From an uncultured Centipeda sp. (GTDB lineage: Bacteria > Bacillota > Negativicutes > Selenomonadales > Selenomonadaceae), in NCBI GenBank assembly GCA_937925565.1, contig CALALM010000244.1, positions 1 to 6,437 on the forward strand: a stretch of DNA of 6,437 nucleotides, read 5' to 3'. How positions within the stretch are numbered: position 1 is the stretch's first letter; the number at the start of each line of letters is the position of its first letter. Shown here in pieces: positions 1 to 5,970 of the stretch. The notes beneath the pieces were generated by a model, which was given only the letters and a program-made list of their open reading frames with translations, ran no database searches and was not told the DNA's origin. The position numbers and the translations under genes are program-made.

Positions 1-956
1 ACAAACTCTTCCTCGGCGGGCGATCCTTCTACGCTATTACCAAGGAACTGGAGAAGCGGGGCATCAAATCCCCGTCGGGAAAGGATAGGTGGTATATTTC
101 CACCGTGCGCTCCATCCTCACGAATGAGAAGTATCGCGGTGATGCGCTGATCCAGAAACAATATACGGCAGACTTTTTGGATAAGACGCGACGCAGAAAC
201 ATGGGAGAGATTCCACAGTATTATGTGGAGGAACACCACGAGGCAATCATTCCTCCAGACTTGTTCGACTTCGTGCAGACAGAAATCAAGGCACGGGAAA
301 ACGGTGGCAAGCACAGCGGTGTGAGCATCTTTGCGAACAAAATCAAATGCGGCTGCTGCGGCGGTTGGTACGGGGCGAAGGTCTGGCACTCCACGGATAA
401 GTACCGCAGAGTCATCTATCGCTGCAACAAGAAATATGCCCACAAGGGCAAGCCATGCAATACAAGACATCTGACGGAGGAGGAAATCAAACAGATTTTC
501 GTCAAAGCACTGAACTCCTTGGTAGAGGTCAAAGAGAATGTGATTACGGAACTCAGATCCTTGATTGATGGCATTTGCCAAACGGGGGAGATGACGAAGG
601 AACGTAACAGAGCAGAGCAGGAACTTCGTGTTTTGGCAGAACGCCTCGAAATGTTGATTCGTGAGAATGCAAGGGTGGCACAGGATCAGAATGCGTATCT
701 GAATCAGGAGAATGAGATTCGCGCACGCTATCTGGAAAAGCAGGGGCATATAGCGAGGTTGGACGAGCGAATTGCCGAGAGGGAGAGCAAGAGAAAGACC
801 TTGGAGGGCATGATTCATGTGGTATGTGGTATCAAAGGGGAACAAGTCGAGTTTGACGAGGATTTGTGGAACGGACTGCTCGATCACATTGTTGTTAAGG
901 GTGACGGCGCGGTAGTTGTTTTCAAGGGTGGGATTGAGATTGGTGTTGGAGGATAA
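1..956 (+). CDS. Large serine recombinase, C-terminal part (5' end outside window)
   Basis: Site-specific DNA recombinase of the large serine family, which integrates and excises mobile elements by double-strand cleavage and rotation. The frame is open from base 3 and gives 317 residues before TAA, so the gene starts upstream; the GTG at 105 is internal. Visible parts, numbered from base 3: the end of the Recombinase domain (about 1-100, with FYAITKELEKRGI and the conserved WYISTVRSILTNEKYRGD); a zinc ribbon with Cys116, Cys119, Cys141 and Cys152; a long charged coiled coil (about 180-275); and a C-terminal strand-rich tail (about 280-317) typical of these recombinases. The catalytic serine domain is not in the window, so activity cannot be judged. 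The gene suggests that the downstream genes are, or once were, next to or inside an integrative element. The family call is firm; the exact element type is not. Confidence 0.95.
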   Translation, partial: KLFLGGRSFYAITKELEKRGIKSPSGKDRWYISTVRSILTNEKYRGDALIQKQYTADFLDKTRRRNMGEIPQYYVEEHHEAIIPPDLFDFVQTEIKARENGGKHSGVSIFANKIKCGCCGGWYGAKVWHSTDKYRRVIYRCNKKYAHKGKPCNTRHLTEEEIKQIFVKALNSLVEVKENVITELRSLIDGICQTGEMTKERNRAEQELRVLAERLEMLIRENARVAQDQNAYLNQENEIRARYLEKQGHIARLDERIAERESKRKTLEGMIHVVCGIKGEQVEFDEDLWNGLLDHIVVKGDGAVVVFKGGIEIGVGG

Positions 957-1005
957 TATTCAAGAACACAAAATCTCGAAAGGTAAAAAATTTTAACATC
1001 GGATA

Positions 1006-1014
1006 TGCTATACT
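1006..1014 (+). promoter_or_regulatory. Extended -10 promoter for the gene at 1053
   Basis: TGCTATACT is an extended -10 element: TG, one base, then TATACT, which is five of six to TATAAT. No good -35 lies 16-18 bases upstream, only an A-rich stretch, which is common for extended -10 promoters. Transcription would start near 1021, leaving a leader of about 30 bases before the ATG at 1053. It lies only 50 bases after the recombinase stop, so the downstream genes can be transcribed independently of the recombinase. Confidence 0.55.
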
Positions 1015-1052
1015 GTAATCAGCAAGAGTAGAATTTGAAGGGAGAAATTACG

Positions 1053-1479
1053 ATGACCAGCAAAGAACATCCCTTTATCCGATTTGGAGAGGATCGGATA
1101 AGGCTTGACTCTATTGCGGGGTATGGTATCCGCACGATCACCCGGTATTTTGTGCGAGATGAGGCGCACTCCGAGGTCGATAGGAACAGCTATGAGGGCG
1201 CTTTCGAGCTGTATATGTACGATGATGAGCCGGATAAGAGTGCCAGTCCCATGCTTGACATCAGCGGGTATCTTGTAATTATGGACGGAATGGTGGTTCA
1301 GGAAGGTCATCTTCCCCCCCAAAGCCTTTGATGTGCAGAAGGCACGCGCATTGTATGTCCGAGGCAAGCAGATAGGGGGTGAATGGCCGGAGTATTCTAC
1401 TTTGCTTTACAAGGAGGGCGAATGCGGTTTTGACATCCATGCCAAACTTGCCGAACTGGATGGACTTCTCCTCGACTAG
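1053..1479 (+). pseudogene. Unrecognised small gene split by a +1 frameshift in a C7 tract
   Basis: I do not recognise this protein. ATG 1053 is chosen because AGGGAG (1039-1044) sits 8 bases upstream. As written, the frame gives 92 residues and stops at TGA 1329-1331. The shift falls in a run of seven C (1314-1320). With six C, reading continues in the +1 frame (KAFDVQKARALYVRG and on) to TAG 1477-1479, for 141 residues in all. The downstream part has ordinary codons and a protein-like composition and no start site of its own, which supports one original gene. The protein is soluble, acidic and without membrane segments; the first part looks strand-rich (FELYMYDDE, GYLVIMDGMVVQEGH). It precedes the WYL regulator by 80 bases and may be co-transcribed with it. 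The break could be a sequencing error, a real mutation, phase variation or programmed slippage. No function is proposed. Confidence 0.7.
1314..1320 (+). repeat. Homopolymer of seven C at the frameshift point
   Basis: Seven consecutive C residues lie exactly where the two frames of the gene at 1053-1479 join. Loss of one C restores a single open frame. Such tracts are prone to replication slippage and to base-count errors in some sequencing methods. Confidence 0.85.
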
Positions 1480-1559
1480 CAGAAAAACTTGCCCGACAAC
1501 AACAGCAGAAATCGACGCATACCGGCTCAAAAGGATCTATCTTTTAAGGAGGTGAGCAT

Positions 1560-2549
1560 ATGTATCTTTATGGGCGGCAGGACAAGAAGGCTCTAAATAT
1601 GCTGATTTTAGAGATCTTGGAGCAATATACGGACAGAGACCACCCCTTGACGCAACAGGAAATCGTGGATTTGCTGGAAAAAAACTATGGCGTTCCATGT
1701 ACGCGGCAGACGGTTAAGAATAATCTTATGCTCTTGGGAGAAATGGGGTATGAGATTTCCATGGAGGGCGGCATCTACCTTATGTCGCGCCAGTTTGAGA
1801 ATGCGGAACTGAGGATGCTGATCGACAGCGTCCTCTTTTCCCGCACCCTTTCCGGCGAAGAGGCTGAACGACTGATCAAGAAGTTGACGGCATTTGGCAA
1901 CAAATACTTCCATGCCAAAGTGAAGCATGTCTGTCATCTGCCGAAACTCATACACTCGGACAACACGGATGTTTTGCGGAATTTGGATGTGCTGAACGAT
2001 GCCATCGAACAGGGAAGGAAGGTTCGCTTCACTTATAACAGCTATGGCAAAGACTTCCAGCTACACCCCAGGCGGGAAGAACCGTACATTGTGAACCCGT
2101 ATCAGATGGTGGCAAATCAGGGTAGATATTATTTGCTCTGCAGTTACGACATAAGCAATCGACTTTCTCACTATCGCCTAGATTATATGACGAAGCTGGA
2201 GATGCTCGATGCGAAGGTCAAGCCGATGGATCAAATGGAAGATTTTGTCCAAGGCTACAGTCTACCAAAGCACATGGCAGAACACATCTATATGTTCAGC
2301 GGTCCGAGCGTGCAAGTGAAGATGCGCGTCTCTGAGCACATGATAGGAGCACTGATCGACTGGTTCGGTAAGAAATTTCGCATTGTTCAAGAGGAGGCGG
2401 ATAAACTCATCGTTTCCGTTGCCTGCAACGAAATGGCAATGAAATATTGGGCACTGCAGTACGGGCAGTATGCAGAGATTTTAGAGCCGGAAAGTCTGCG
2501 GGATGAGATTCGTGAGGTTGTTGATTGTATGGCAAGTTTTTATCGGTAA
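1560..2549 (+). CDS. Winged-helix WYL-domain transcriptional regulator
   Basis: DNA-binding regulator of 329 residues, a normal length for the WYL family. Parts in order: an N-terminal winged helix (about 10-75) with helix-turn-helix segment LTQQEIVDLLEKNYG followed by TRQTVKNNLMLLGEMGYEI; a linker helix region (80-135); a WYL domain (about 140-215) in which the name motif reads YYL at 190-192 (GRYYLLCSYD), with a conserved Arg in HYRLDYM; and a C-terminal WCX extension (about 245-325). WYL domains are thought to sense nucleic acid or nucleotide ligands. Relatives such as BrxR of BREX and CapW of CBASS repress neighbouring defence genes, so control of the nucleases downstream is a reasonable inference but is not shown here. 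ATG 1560 is preceded by a near-perfect ribosome site, AAGGAGGTGA (1546-1555). The 80-base gap from the preceding gene holds no clear promoter. Confidence 0.93.
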   Translation: MYLYGRQDKKALNMLILEILEQYTDRDHPLTQQEIVDLLEKNYGVPCTRQTVKNNLMLLGEMGYEISMEGGIYLMSRQFENAELRMLIDSVLFSRTLSGEEAERLIKKLTAFGNKYFHAKVKHVCHLPKLIHSDNTDVLRNLDVLNDAIEQGRKVRFTYNSYGKDFQLHPRREEPYIVNPYQMVANQGRYYLLCSYDISNRLSHYRLDYMTKLEMLDAKVKPMDQMEDFVQGYSLPKHMAEHIYMFSGPSVQVKMRVSEHMIGALIDWFGKKFRIVQEEADKLIVSVACNEMAMKYWALQYGQYAEILEPESLRDEIREVVDCMASFYR

Positions 2550-2552
2550 GTT

Positions 2553-2588
2553 GCATACACAAATATTCACTTTGTGAACATAGTATGC
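2553..2588. promoter_or_regulatory. Nested inverted repeat, candidate operator upstream of the nuclease gene
   Basis: GCATAC (2553-2558) and GTATGC (2583-2588) are perfect reverse complements. They enclose a second pair, TTCAC (2566-2570) and GTGAA (2574-2578) around TTT, extended by AT/AT outside one mismatch. The two dyads are off-centre by 1.5 bases. No T-run follows, so it is not a standard intrinsic terminator. A weak promoter, TTGTGA (2572-2577), 17 bases, TATAGA (2595-2600), overlaps its right arm. A related direct copy, TGCATATACA, lies at 2618-2627 and matches TGCATACACA (2552-2561) at nine of ten positions. A binding site for the WYL regulator is an inference from position only. Confidence 0.35.
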
Positions 2589-2651
2589 CGCTCTTATAGA
2601 AACTCAGGCAATCGGTCTGCATATACAGTTTTGGATTTTCATGCTTATTAG

Positions 2652-2657
2652 AAAGGA
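2652..2657 (+). promoter_or_regulatory. Ribosome binding site that favours the start at 2668
   Basis: AAAGGA lies 10 bases before ATG 2668. The in-frame ATG 27 bases earlier, at 2641, has only GGA at 2633-2635 before it. The later start is therefore preferred for the nuclease gene, but not strongly. Confidence 0.4.
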
Positions 2658-2667
2658 TTTGATTGAG

Positions 2668-3711
2668 ATGCTATACCGTTATATCAAAGAGCCACAGACG
2701 GATGGGACGAAGAAAAACGTTCTGCATCCATTGGAGTATTATAGCTGTGCGGATATTGGCGACAAGGAAAAAGATCTTGAGGAGCTGCTTGTAGCGTACA
2801 TGAGCGAACTGTATACGGCAGGCGGACTGCTGATGCCCATTTTCCAAGAACGGCAGTATCAGGAAGAACCCGACATTATGGCTCTGGATCAATATGGGAA
2901 TCTGGTTCTGTTCGAACTGAAGCGAGGGAAGGTGGGAGGCGATACCGCCTTACAGCTCATGCGCTATGCGCAGAAATTTGGTCGATACAGTTATGCGGAT
3001 CTCGATCGCCTATACCAACAGTACAGCAAATCGGATACGACACTGATCGAAGCGCATCAATCCGTTTTTGATCTGACAGTGCCGTTGAGCGATGTGGAGT
3101 TTAATCAGCATCAGAAACTGGTCATTGTGGGGAGCACATCTGATGATATGATGATTGGAGCCGTCAATTATTGGCGGGCAGCCGGAGTTGATATCGACTT
3201 TTTGCCCTACCGTATCTACAAGATCGGAGAGGAACAGTATTTCGAGTTTTTTACAAAGCCTTATGATGTTCATGTCAATCCAAAGGATAAGAAAGGCATC
3301 CTTTTTGATACCAATAAATCGTACGACGGAGCTGCCGTCTGGGATATGTTCGACAAGTCCAAGATCAGTGCGTATGGTGAAGCGGCAGATGAAGTGCGCC
3401 GCTTTCAGCAGGGAGACTATGTCTTTTACTATCATAAAGGTGTTGGGGTCATCGGTGCGGGTATTATTGATTCCCCGAGGGTGTTCGAGGATCCGACGAA
3501 GGAAGAACGTTATCGGTCGGTCAAACTGTTGACACCGAAGTTGCAGCAGGATAGTGAAATCAAGTCACTTTCAGCGAGTGACCTGAGAAAAATTCTGAAT
3601 GACCGAGGTTTTTATTACGCGGCTACAGTAAAAGTTCCCTACTTGTCTGCCGATGATTCCCTGCTGCTTGTGAACGTGCTGCGGAAACGTTACGGTATGA
3701 ATCCGATCTGA
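2668..3711 (+). CDS. PD-(D/E)XK nuclease with C-terminal EVE/PUA-like domain; putative modification-dependent restriction enzyme
   Basis: Predicted DNA endonuclease of 347 residues (356 if the upstream ATG 2641 is used). The N-terminal half (about 20-205) is a PD-(D/E)XK fold: an acidic helix GDKEKDLEELLVAY, then EPDIMALD with Asp69, then LVLFELKRGK with Glu83 and Lys85, then QLMRY (Gln96, Tyr100), a QxxxY motif known from RecB-like nucleases. All key residues are present. The C-terminal part (about 210-345) has SAYG followed by RRFQQGDYVFYYHKGVGVIG; the GDxVFxYhxGxGxxGxG pattern resembles EVE/PUA-superfamily domains, which read modified bases. That pairing suggests a type IV-like enzyme that cuts modified DNA, such as phage DNA. 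The nuclease call is strong; the EVE-like call rests on pattern memory, and the target is inferred. The gene follows the WYL regulator by 118 bases, with an inverted repeat in between. Confidence 0.8.
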   Translation: MLYRYIKEPQTDGTKKNVLHPLEYYSCADIGDKEKDLEELLVAYMSELYTAGGLLMPIFQERQYQEEPDIMALDQYGNLVLFELKRGKVGGDTALQLMRYAQKFGRYSYADLDRLYQQYSKSDTTLIEAHQSVFDLTVPLSDVEFNQHQKLVIVGSTSDDMMIGAVNYWRAAGVDIDFLPYRIYKIGEEQYFEFFTKPYDVHVNPKDKKGILFDTNKSYDGAAVWDMFDKSKISAYGEAADEVRRFQQGDYVFYYHKGVGVIGAGIIDSPRVFEDPTKEERYRSVKLLTPKLQQDSEIKSLSASDLRKILNDRGFYYAATVKVPYLSADDSLLLVNVLRKRYGMNPI

Positions 3712-3822
3712 GACTTGCTGGATATTGGAAGACGCCCATACGGTTAAGAAGTGATGCCATGAATTTGATCGAGAATGACTGCTTCTTGCCGAAAAGTCTA
3801 CACGGATCGGAGTTGAGGTACA
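3712..3822 (+). other. Intergenic spacer of 111 bases
   Basis: I see no promoter with both boxes, no terminator-like hairpin with a T-run and no RNA gene here. The gap is longer than usual within a tight operon. The only translation signal is TGAGGT (3814-3819), serving the next gene. Confidence 0.4.
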
Positions 3823-4371
3823 ATGAGAAAATTTGACAGTGCGTTAATGAGAGCTCTCATGAAGCGACTGCCAAATAGGCTCGATTATGTTGTGTCGTAT
3901 AGAATTGAAGGGGCGGTAGAACTGCGCGAGATAACGACAGGGCATGATCGCGTGGTCATTATCATTGACTGCGAAACATATGCAAAAACGATAGCGCCGA
4001 TTCTGGATGCGCTCGTTCGATTCATAAAAAGGGACAATTACTTTTGGCTGTCGTATTACAGCGTATTTTTATGGCAGGACGAGACATTTTCGCCACTGTC
4101 ACCTTTGCGTGTGTCGGCATCGAGACTTAGGCAGCACTTTGAAAAAATCGATGCATACGATAATGTAAGCGGAAGTTGGGAAAATTTTAAGGAGATATAT
4201 AAGCCCCACAAAAATGCAGGGCAGGCAGTCCTCATCACGACAGCAAGGAAGGTTGCTCAGTTGAGAGAAATGCGCACGATTGGAGCAAATAATCTGCTCC
4301 TTTTATATCCGAAAGATGATGAATCAGAAAACAAGGGGGCGATTGCAGGTGTTCCTTGCATTGCTTATTAA
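3823..4371 (+). CDS. Unrecognised 182-residue protein, possible degenerate vWA-like fold
   Basis: I do not recognise a family. ATG 3823 is preceded by TGAGGT (3814-3819) at a short spacing. The protein has no signal peptide and no clear membrane segment. It shows an alternating strand and helix pattern: a basic N-terminal helix (1-20), a strand RVVIIIDCETY (43-53), a helix (about 54-70), a strand FWLSYYSVFLW (74-84), a helix around RLRQHFEKIDAY (101-112), a strand QAVLITTARK (134-143), a helix, and a strand NNLLLLYPKD (157-166). A hydrophobic strand ending in Asp at the first loop, and a later strand ending LITT where vWA proteins often carry a TD pair, recall a von Willebrand A-like Rossmann fold. 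The metal-site DxSxS motif would here be DCETY, so metal binding is doubtful. This fold call is an inference. It sits between two nuclease genes, so a partner or accessory role is possible. Confidence 0.75.
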   Translation: MRKFDSALMRALMKRLPNRLDYVVSYRIEGAVELREITTGHDRVVIIIDCETYAKTIAPILDALVRFIKRDNYFWLSYYSVFLWQDETFSPLSPLRVSASRLRQHFEKIDAYDNVSGSWENFKEIYKPHKNAGQAVLITTARKVAQLREMRTIGANNLLLLYPKDDESENKGAIAGVPCIAY

Positions 4372-4400
4372 AGATGTTTTTAGGTGAGCGAGGAGGGGAT

Positions 4401-4475
4401 ATGACAGCCTCAAACTTTGCACATGGGACACACGTGTCAATGATTGGTCCTTCGGTTCTTTCGGTGAACAGATAG
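4401..4475 (+). CDS. Possible small protein of 24 residues
   Basis: ATG 4401 follows a very strong ribosome site, GAGGAGGGG (4390-4398), and opens a frame of 24 codons ending at TAG 4473-4475. The peptide begins MTASNFAHGTHVS and shows no membrane segment or known motif. Good initiation signals in front of such a short frame could mean a small protein, a leader peptide for the nuclease gene downstream, or the remnant of a decayed gene. No homology is recognised. Confidence 0.25.
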   Translation: MTASNFAHGTHVSMIGPSVLSVNR

Positions 4476-4542
4476 TTCTCCTAGGTACATTTTCGCAGGT
4501 TTTGTGATGTCAGCATCTTGAGTAGGTGAAATGGAGGTAATC
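4476..4542 (+). other. Remainder of the 4372-4542 spacer
   Basis: Apart from the small open frame at 4401-4475, the 171 bases between the 182-residue gene and the second nuclease hold only short imperfect hairpins (for example GGTGAAC, five bases, GTTCTCC at 4463-4481) without a T-run. I found no convincing promoter pair. The length leaves room for an undetected promoter or an acquisition junction. Confidence 0.35.
4533..4538 (+). promoter_or_regulatory. Ribosome binding site that favours the start at 4543
   Basis: GGAGGT lies 4 bases before ATG 4543. The in-frame ATG 4531 has TAGGTGA (4523-4529) immediately before it, which is too close to work well, and the codons after 4531 themselves form this ribosome site. 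ATG 4543 is preferred, giving a protein that begins MVEEFYGKIS. Confidence 0.6.
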
Positions 4543-5859
4543 ATGGTCGAGGAATTTTATGGAAAAATCAGCAGATCCGGTTCGAACTTATCTGACAACT
4601 TGGAGGATAAGCTGACCGGAGATTTCTTCGGTACATTAAGGTACATGGATTTTTGTGATGGATTGCAGCAAATACTATGCGGGGCATTACACAAATCGGA
4701 GAAGCAGCAAGAAACATCACAGGATGCAATTCAGCTCCTGAAAAATGTGAACTGCACAAATATAAGAGATGAGGAGCATATCAAATTCTGGCCGAAACAT
4801 GATCTTGGGGAATTGGATGTTTTGTTGGACTTTGACAATTGTTGTATTGGCATTGAGGTAAAGTTTCAGAGCGGACTGTCCTCAGACGACCAGCTCATTC
4901 GCGAAGCAGAAATTTTATGCGATTTAGCCAAAGATAAAAAGAAAATCCTGCTGTTCATTGCGGGGCACGAATCATGCGTATCGGTCTATCGTGAATATAA
5001 GGATGATATAGGCAAGGATGTCTGTTTCGTTTTTGTAAGTTGGGAAGACATACTGCAATCGATGAAGGATCTTTTGAGCGGGGGGAAGGGAAGCAAATAT
5101 ACCTTTGGGCAGAGACTGATGATAAGCGATTTGGTAAGATTATTGACAAGAAAGGGCTTCGATACCTTTTTGTCTATGACAAATGGAATTTCAGATAGAC
5201 CAGATCAGCCAATAGAAAAGAAGGGATACTTTATGATAGACAATAATAAGGATTATACGACGAATTATAAGAATGCCGCCTTTGTAGTTTTTATGACGTA
5301 CAAAAATGTTCAGAAATTGCGCGAAGCCATAAAATCTGAATCCGAGAAGAAGGATTGCGAATATACGTTTATTAAGAACCAGAACAAGAACAAGGAAAAG
5401 GGATATGAATATCCGGCAGCTGGCATGGTGAATGATTTTTGGTGGCTGTTTCGCAAAGAAGCAAATACAGGCAACGGGGACACTTCGTTGTATGCTGTTA
5501 ATATCTTTTTGACGAACACAAATGAAGCCGATCCATCGGATCCGATTTTCAGAGTTTTGAGGTATACTTCTTCAAACGCTATTTCAAAAAATCTCACGGG
5601 GGAAAATTTAGCGGAGGCGTTTGATGACACTGCTAATGCAGAAAGAGATACTCGCGATATCGTTGTGGATGAAACTACCATGACGTTACATCGAAGAGAT
5701 ATAAATAATCCGAAAGATCATGCTGACTTGCAGGGGTGTTATTATGTAGATTTACCCTTAATGAGCATTTCAAAGGATGACATTCGACGAGTTTTCCATA
5801 TTTTTGATGAACTGTCAAAGCAGTCTGACATAACGTGTTCTCCGCAAGCAGCGAATTAA
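4543..5859 (+). CDS. PD-(D/E)XK nuclease superfamily protein of 438 residues
   Basis: Predicted metal-dependent nuclease. Numbered from ATG 4543: SNLSDNLEDKLTGDFFG with Glu21 in the first helix; a core GELDVLLDF with Asp92; IGIEVKFQSGLS with Glu105 and Lys107; then DQLIREAEIL, a conserved helix after the core. The order E, D, ExK is that of the PD-(D/E)XK fold and no key residue is missing. A strand KILLFIAGHES (134-144) and FVFVSWEDIL (163-172) complete the domain near residue 175. The C-terminal half (about 180-438) is unrecognised and contains an aromatic patch NDFWWLFRKE and a strand-rich segment; it may bind DNA or set specificity. It shares no evident similarity with the nuclease at 2668 beyond the core motifs. 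Composition is clearly richer in A and T than the recombinase, which suggests separate origin. Many such proteins sit in defence islands; a restriction-like role is inferred. Confidence 0.82.
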   Translation: MVEEFYGKISRSGSNLSDNLEDKLTGDFFGTLRYMDFCDGLQQILCGALHKSEKQQETSQDAIQLLKNVNCTNIRDEEHIKFWPKHDLGELDVLLDFDNCCIGIEVKFQSGLSSDDQLIREAEILCDLAKDKKKILLFIAGHESCVSVYREYKDDIGKDVCFVFVSWEDILQSMKDLLSGGKGSKYTFGQRLMISDLVRLLTRKGFDTFLSMTNGISDRPDQPIEKKGYFMIDNNKDYTTNYKNAAFVVFMTYKNVQKLREAIKSESEKKDCEYTFIKNQNKNKEKGYEYPAAGMVNDFWWLFRKEANTGNGDTSLYAVNIFLTNTNEADPSDPIFRVLRYTSSNAISKNLTGENLAEAFDDTANAERDTRDIVVDETTMTLHRRDINNPKDHADLQGCYYVDLPLMSISKDDIRRVFHIFDELSKQSDITCSPQAAN

Positions 5860-5907
5860 GGAATAATATCATCTTGGGGTGCAATGCCGTAATTTTTTGG
5901 AGGTGAT

Positions 5908-5970
5908 GTGACCTTTATATATTGTTCTGTGTTGACTGAAACAGATGAAAAGAGGGAGAACAATGTTTGA
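5908..5970 (+). CDS. Possible 20-codon leader peptide overlapping the next gene
   Basis: GTG 5908 follows GGAGGTGA (5899-5906) and opens 20 codons ending at TGA 5968-5970. The stop overlaps the first codons of the gene at 5963, an arrangement that permits translational coupling. An ATG at 5906 in the same place meets TGA at once. The peptide has no recognisable motif. The ribosome site is better than expected by chance, but the frame is very short, so this may be fortuitous. Confidence 0.2.
   Translation: MTFIYCSVLTETDEKRENNV

Noticed and set aside
105..107. GTG as the start of the recombinase gene
   Set aside because: The frame is open from base 3 with conserved Recombinase-domain sequence upstream of 105, so the GTG is internal.
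993..998. TTAACA as a -35 box for the promoter at 1009-1014
   Set aside because: The spacing to the -10 would be only 10 bases; the TG of the extended -10 explains the promoter better.
1008..1367. 119-codon open frame on the minus strand
   Set aside because: It is the mirror of the split gene at 1053-1479, has no ribosome site, and covers the promoter of that gene.
1529..1545. Near-palindrome AAAAGGATCTATCTTTT before the WYL gene
   Set aside because: It needs a bulge and a two-base loop, and A/T-rich symmetry of this length is common by chance. It could still be part of an operator.
3155..3532. 125-codon open frame on the plus strand inside the first nuclease gene
   Set aside because: It lies wholly within the coding frame carrying the conserved nuclease and EVE-like segments and is rich in Arg and Ser, as expected of a shadow.
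3759..3836. 25-codon frame in the spacer before the 182-residue gene
   Set aside because: It has no ribosome site and a composition that gives no support for coding.
4427..4438. GACAC, AC, GTGTC inverted repeat
   Set aside because: Five-base arms with a two-base spacer inside a possible short frame are too weak to call a site.
5310..5681. 123-codon open frame on the minus strand opposite the second nuclease
   Set aside because: It is rich in Ser and Phe, lacks an initiation signal and is opposite a well-supported gene.
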